NCBI GenBank assembly: GCA_934254675.1
Contig: CAKQLP010000009.1
Coordinates: forward strand, 1-61,779
DNA length: 61,779 bases
Reading direction: 5' to 3'
Origin: an uncultured Alphaproteobacteria bacterium
GTDB taxonomy: Bacteria; Pseudomonadota; Alphaproteobacteria; RF32; CAG-239
Shown: one piece after another, positions 58,033 through 61,779 of the stretch
Numbering within the stretch: position 1 is the stretch's first letter
How the letters are laid out: every line of letters starts with the position of its first letter
Position numbers and translations under genes: made by a program
Notes under the pieces: model-generated
Told to the model about the DNA's origin: nothing
The model's input: the letters and a program-made list of their open reading frames with translations, nothing else
Database searches by the model: none

Positions 58033-60267
58033 TCATTCCTTGCCTCCGGAATTACTCTTTCCGCTGGAAGGTCCGTTACCGGAATCTCCTGAACTACCAC
58101 CAGAATCTTTGTTTCCAGAATTGCTTCGACCGCCGGCCATTTTAGCTTTACTGCCAATGCCCATAGAGCCAAGGGCTTTTTGAGCTCCGCCTTTAAGTTT
58201 GTTGCCGGCGGTTTGAGCCGCACCTTTGACGCCAGACGCTTCGGCAATGGCGCCAGCTCCAGACATAGCCGCTTTTCCGGCTCCGCCCACGGCAGCTTTT
58301 CCAACGCTTGTGGCGGCAGAAGCGGCAAGACCGCCGAGATTGCTTCCAAGATCGCCTGTGTTGACGCCGCCGCCTTCAAATTTACCGGCAAGCATTGTGG
58401 CGTTGCGGATAAGTTTCATGGCAATCATGCAGCAGATAACCAGCAGAAGCATTTGCAAACCGGTGATTTCCATTGCTTTTTCCAGAGCGTCCGTATCGTT
58501 TGCATTTAACCATGATTCCAGTTGTTCTTTTGACACTCCGGCTGTCAACGCTTGACTGATAAGTGTAACAGCTGTGGCAATAACCACGCCCATAAGCACG
58601 AATCTGAAGAAAATATTTAAGAACATACCCCATCCGGTTTTGGTGTAAGTTGAGGTGATTTTAAATGGCCAGCAAGCAATGAAAAACGGCATTAAGCAGC
58701 AAATGATGCCTAAATGAATTGCACAGTCCAATAGATAAAATCCTACAGCCAACATAATCATCAAGCCAAAAACATAGACGATGGCGCCTTCTATCATCAT
58801 TCCGACATGTGGAAAAATTCCCCATATCTTATTTTGCCATGAGTTGCAATACAAAGAGCTGCCGATAGCCGGTATTTCTGCGGCTTGTTCGTTAAAACCT
58901 TTTACCGCGCCCATCATTGTTTGCATAAACTTTGCCGTAAGAAGTTTGTTTGAATTGTCAAAGTTTGCATAATCACCGGAATATTTATCAATAATACTTT
59001 TGGCATCTCCCGTTAATTCCAAACCAAAGTCAAATCCACCTTCTAAAATCGGCGTAATGGCGTTTTCATATAAAAAAGATGGTTCGGCCAAGATATAAAC
59101 AGCAATGGCAACTTTGAACCCTTGCAAAACTAAAGTGTTGAGAAATTTATTCATATTTTGCGCTGCCGGAGAGGCAATCAACAATAAAACCTGATAGCCG
59201 ATAAAGATAGACATGCCTAACAAAACCAGTTTTGAAAGGCTGTCGCTAAGTTCGTTAAAAGCTCCTGCGGATAAGGTTTGGTCAGCTTTAAGAATAGCTT
59301 CAAAAATACCGCAAGTTGGACAGAGTGTTAATTCTGCTTGAATATCTGTTAAGAGTTTACATTCAACTTCGTTTACTTCATCCTCTTCAAATTTAGGATC
59401 TATGACTGTACATTCTTGCAGTGCACCGGTTTTGGCATCACAATAGCAGGTTTTTTGCGCTTCATCAGAGAGGGCGGCCAGCCATTGATGCGCTGTCAGG
59501 CGGTTTTGTTTGAGTTGTTCTCTATAGTTGTTGACTTCAATAATTTTAGGTGTACAGGATTTTAATTCTTTACTGTTTTGAAGTTTACTGATTACGGTAC
59601 TGACAGAGCCGATTCCTTCATCACCTTTTACAAAAGTTCTGTCACAAGTTACCATGCCGCCCTTAACAAATAGGTTATAACACGTGTAGCCGTTGAAAAT
59701 AGGTTGTAGAAGCTCCCTTGTTTTTCCTGTCACCGGAATAGTTGTCTCTGGCTTTCCTGCGCCCATTAAAGGTCTAAGTTTTTCAATAATTTCAGCTACT
59801 TGCGCAGAAGCGTTTATTGCGTCTTTTTTCAAAGATTCAATATTTACATCAGAACTTTCAAGTTTATTAACATAATTAAAATTTTCTTCAATTTCATTAC
59901 TTCCTAGCAATTCTTTAGCAACAGCAAGCCCTTTTTTATCATTAGGTGAAAATGCCGGAGTTGATGTAAATGCTTCTTTCCACCATTTTGATATGCTACC
60001 ATACATATAATGACAAGGTGCATTATCATCGACATATACTGTTTGATACCCGTTAGAGTATTTATCCGCAGTAGTTTTCATCGCTTTTAGTGCTGCATTA
60101 GCCTTTTGAGCAATACTTTTTTTGTTGTTTTCTGTTAAATCGCAAACAACTTGGTTGCTTTCTTCCGTGCTTGGAGCAGGAGCGGCATCCGCAGAGAAAG
60201 ATACTGACGGCTTAAAAAATGCTATCATTAAAAAAAATAAAATACTAAAAATAGAAAGCCGTCTCAT
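58033..60267 (-). CDS. VirB6/TrbL-like channel protein
   Basis: The 744-residue protein has a signal peptide (cleavage near residue 25, SFSA), a large Cys-containing periplasmic region (about 26-310), the motif CPTC (316-319) and then a membrane domain (about 340-660) with the shared sequence LVLLGMSIFIGYQVLLLIASPAAQ and VLQGFKVAIAVYIL. Residues about 660-744 are Gly/Ser/Ala/Lys-rich (GGRSNSGNKDSGGSS-type). It heads the run of channel genes after the hydrolase-like gene. It is probably an inner-membrane component of a type IV secretion apparatus. Substrates are not identifiable. Confidence 0.83.
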   Translation of the reverse strand: MRRLSIFSILFFLMIAFFKPSVSFSADAAPAPSTEESNQVVCDLTENNKKSIAQKANAALKAMKTTADKYSNGYQTVYVDDNAPCHYMYGSISKWWKEAFTSTPAFSPNDKKGLAVAKELLGSNEIEENFNYVNKLESSDVNIESLKKDAINASAQVAEIIEKLRPLMGAGKPETTIPVTGKTRELLQPIFNGYTCYNLFVKGGMVTCDRTFVKGDEGIGSVSTVISKLQNSKELKSCTPKIIEVNNYREQLKQNRLTAHQWLAALSDEAQKTCYCDAKTGALQECTVIDPKFEEDEVNEVECKLLTDIQAELTLCPTCGIFEAILKADQTLSAGAFNELSDSLSKLVLLGMSIFIGYQVLLLIASPAAQNMNKFLNTLVLQGFKVAIAVYILAEPSFLYENAITPILEGGFDFGLELTGDAKSIIDKYSGDYANFDNSNKLLTAKFMQTMMGAVKGFNEQAAEIPAIGSSLYCNSWQNKIWGIFPHVGMMIEGAIVYVFGLMIMLAVGFYLLDCAIHLGIICCLMPFFIACWPFKITSTYTKTGWGMFLNIFFRFVLMGVVIATAVTLISQALTAGVSKEQLESWLNANDTDALEKAMEITGLQMLLLVICCMIAMKLIRNATMLAGKFEGGGVNTGDLGSNLGGLAASAATSVGKAAVGGAGKAAMSGAGAIAEASGVKGAAQTAGNKLKGGAQKALGSMGIGSKAKMAGGRSNSGNKDSGGSSGDSGNGPSSGKSNSGGKE

Positions 60268-60378
60268 GCTTTTTCCTTATGTTTAACGTTCCATACATAA
60301 AAGTATAACATACTATTATTTTTATTTGTATGACAATATAGTTAAATATTCGTAATTTTTTGTGTAAATGACGGTGTT

Positions 60379-61254
60379 TTAAGATAATGACTTTGTTTCA
60401 TTTTTTTCTTTAGATATAAAAATGCCTTTTTGCAGATAGTTTAGACAAGCCGTTCCTAAAGCTTTGTCGTTTAGAGGAAACATCCGATATTTTGTAAATG
60501 TGTAAATATCTTCCGCATAAGTTCGTTCAGCCGGTGGCGATAAAGGTGGAAAACTATCAAAGCGTCTAAGCATTTTTTTTATAAGTTTTGTATAGGTCGG
60601 CGGATAAAAAATGATACCATGAGAAATTTCTTTAGGTAATTGAGCCAGCGATAAGCTTCTTTTGGGGGTGATATCCGCGAGCATTGGTCCTAAAATTTTT
60701 TGGAAAAAAATATTTTCATTTAAAAGCTCTGCTAAATCACTCCCAGAATTGATTGGGTTGATATCAATAATTTTTTGAATGTTGTAGATTCGGTAGTTGT
60801 CACATATAGAAAAAAATTTCCGCAGCAATAAACAGCCTGAACCATTGGTGATGAAATACAACTTTCCTTGATTATCAAAATTTTTTAAAAACTGTATAAG
60901 CTGGTTAGCTTGATAATTTAAACCTTTTCTTAGAGTGGCGCTGTTTATAGCAATTATATTTGCCGGCATATCTTTTAAGGAATCGGCAATTATTTTCCAT
61001 GAATATTTCGTGCGACCAAAGTTATGTAGTAAAATAACCGAATCTTGATATAACGGCGGGAGTTCATATGCTCCTATATAATTTAAAAGTGTAGTTTTGC
61101 AGTTTTCAAAGCTGCCAGATTCGCGTCGAATGGCATGATTGTCTAAAAGGCGATATTTTTTTGAAAAAATGTGGCGTTGTATAACCCAATTTTGATAGTT
61201 TAAAACATCTTCCCATAAGAATCGGCCGCCCATTGTAAAAAAATCAAACTTCAT
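60379..61254 (-). CDS. Alpha/beta-hydrolase-like protein lacking the nucleophile
   Basis: The 291-residue cytosolic protein shows the beginning of an alpha/beta-hydrolase fold: VILLHNFGRTKYSW (oxyanion loop region, about 70-85) and a nucleophile-elbow-like segment FITNGSGCLLLRKF at about 133-146. In the usual motif GxSxG the Ser lies where Gly stands here (TNGSGC compared with THSMGG), so catalysis is unlikely. No clear catalytic His or Asp was assigned. It could be a lipid- or protein-binding scaffold. It is the first gene of the minus-strand island, 111 bases upstream of the VirB6 gene, and diverges from the rRNA operon. Confidence 0.6.
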   Translation of the reverse strand: MKFDFFTMGGRFLWEDVLNYQNWVIQRHIFSKKYRLLDNHAIRRESGSFENCKTTLLNYIGAYELPPLYQDSVILLHNFGRTKYSWKIIADSLKDMPANIIAINSATLRKGLNYQANQLIQFLKNFDNQGKLYFITNGSGCLLLRKFFSICDNYRIYNIQKIIDINPINSGSDLAELLNENIFFQKILGPMLADITPKRSLSLAQLPKEISHGIIFYPPTYTKLIKKMLRRFDSFPPLSPPAERTYAEDIYTFTKYRMFPLNDKALGTACLNYLQKGIFISKEKNETKSLS

Positions 61255-61488
61255 AACGAATCTCCAATCAATACTTAAAGAATCTTGCTTTAAATTTATT
61301 AAAAAAACATTAACATTTTGATTTATTGATGTTTTTTATAAAATGAAGAGGTTGGTTATATATTTGTATTATGAAATATGCAGAATTTTATGTGAAATAT
61401 GCCCTTAAGTGATGTATAATAAAAAGCAAGAAAAAACAGGTAGTTGCGAAAAATGAGGAAAAAAAGTAAAAAAAATGAAAAAAAGTTG
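61255..61488. other. Intergenic region between island and rRNA operon
   Basis: AT-rich DNA without a gene. It contains AAAAAACAT..ATGTTTTTT (about 61301-61337), a hairpin with T-tracts on both strands that could end transcription in either direction, an extended -10 (TGTATAAT at 61413-61420) without a good -35, and an A-tract block (61441-61486) that fits an UP element of the rRNA promoter. Confidence 0.5.
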
Positions 61489-61517
61489 TTGACATTGGAA
61501 GAGGATTATTCTATACA
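61489..61517 (+). promoter_or_regulatory. rRNA operon promoter
   Basis: TTGACA (61489-61494), 17-base spacer, TATACA (61512-61517), with A-tracts directly upstream. The predicted start at about 61524 gives a 16S leader of about 190 bases, which carries a tandem GCTAGCGAG repeat (about 61555-61572). Confidence 0.85.
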
Positions 61518-61711
61518 TCCAATCACCGGCCGATGAGGTGCGGTTGAAAAAAAAGCTAGCGAGGCTAGCGAGGTTATAAGAAATCGTAGATAAGCAAAAA
61601 AGAGGATATGCAGACGGTATATAAAAATATAAAGTCTAGTATATCAAGAAAAAGGAACCTAAGAAATTCTTTATGAGTAGAATATAGTAGACAGGATGAA
61701 CGATCATCAAT

Positions 61712-61779
61712 TAACATGAGAGTTTGATCCTGGCTCAGAACGAACGCTGGCGGCAGGCTTAACACATGCAAGTTGAGCG
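61712..61779 (+). rRNA. 16S ribosomal RNA, 5' end (partial)
   Basis: The conserved start AGAGTTTGATCCTGGCTCAG lies at 61719-61738, followed by AACGAACGCTGGCGGCAGGC and the sequence TTAACACATGCAAG, the wording of alphaproteobacterial 16S. The window ends about 68 bases into the gene. By alignment with E. coli numbering the mature 5' end is near 61712. Confidence 0.97.

Noticed and set aside
61574..61771. 65-codon minus-strand frame at the right edge
   Set aside because: It overlaps the 16S rRNA 5' end and the rRNA leader.

Overview
The window looks like a chromosome segment of a low-GC alphaproteobacterium, probably a host-associated, uncultured one. The evidence is a clear ctrA cell-cycle regulator gene, the lpxC-bamD-recN cluster, a 16S rRNA 5' end with alphaproteobacterial wording, LPS and outer-membrane assembly genes, and AT-rich intergenic DNA. 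Lineage below class level is inference.

Layout. 1-410: a GC-rich direct repeat around a tRNA-Glu(CUC) 3' end. 457-13,900: housekeeping genes (sodB, ctrA, glmM, a porin-like protein, rnpB, lpxC, bamD, recN, uvrC, pgsA, an OmpR/EnvZ-type pair, a MutT-like Nudix gene). 14,000-18,600: a surface-pilus locus with a giant PilV-like prepilin adhesin. 18,780-23,564 (minus): diguanylate cyclase, rRNA methyltransferase and transketolase. 23,700-30,000: a duplicated PH-like membrane protein, yfgM-like, bamB, der, and a GT-C-type membrane protein. 30,104-36,808: a complete N-type ATPase operon in the diagnostic order atpDCQRBEFAG, with no separate delta gene and a long b subunit carrying a delta-like tail.

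36,809-39,700 is the richest non-coding stretch. It holds a 23-codon hydrophobic peptide gene divergent from a short terminated RNA, which looks like a type I toxin-antitoxin arrangement. It also holds four tandem 326-328 bp repeats. Each repeat has its own promoter, terminator and multi-helix RNA fold, and the closing stem shows compensatory base changes between copies. A further structured RNA with competing hairpins lies just before a type IV prepilin gene.

39,711-61,254 is an accessory secretion/pilus island. It contains a PilS-like prepilin, a bitopic protein, a secretin-like lipoprotein, a repeat-rich protein, a double-HTH regulator with a degenerate S24-like domain, and then a run of TrbL/VirB6-type polytopic proteins. 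Two of these are fused to different peptidoglycan hydrolases (an M23 endopeptidase and a SleB-like hydrolase), and four share a Cys-x-x-Cys motif just before the first channel helix. No VirB4, VirB10, VirB11 or VirD4 gene is in the window, so the rest of the apparatus must lie elsewhere. The window ends in the promoter, leader and first ~68 bases of a 16S rRNA gene on the plus strand.
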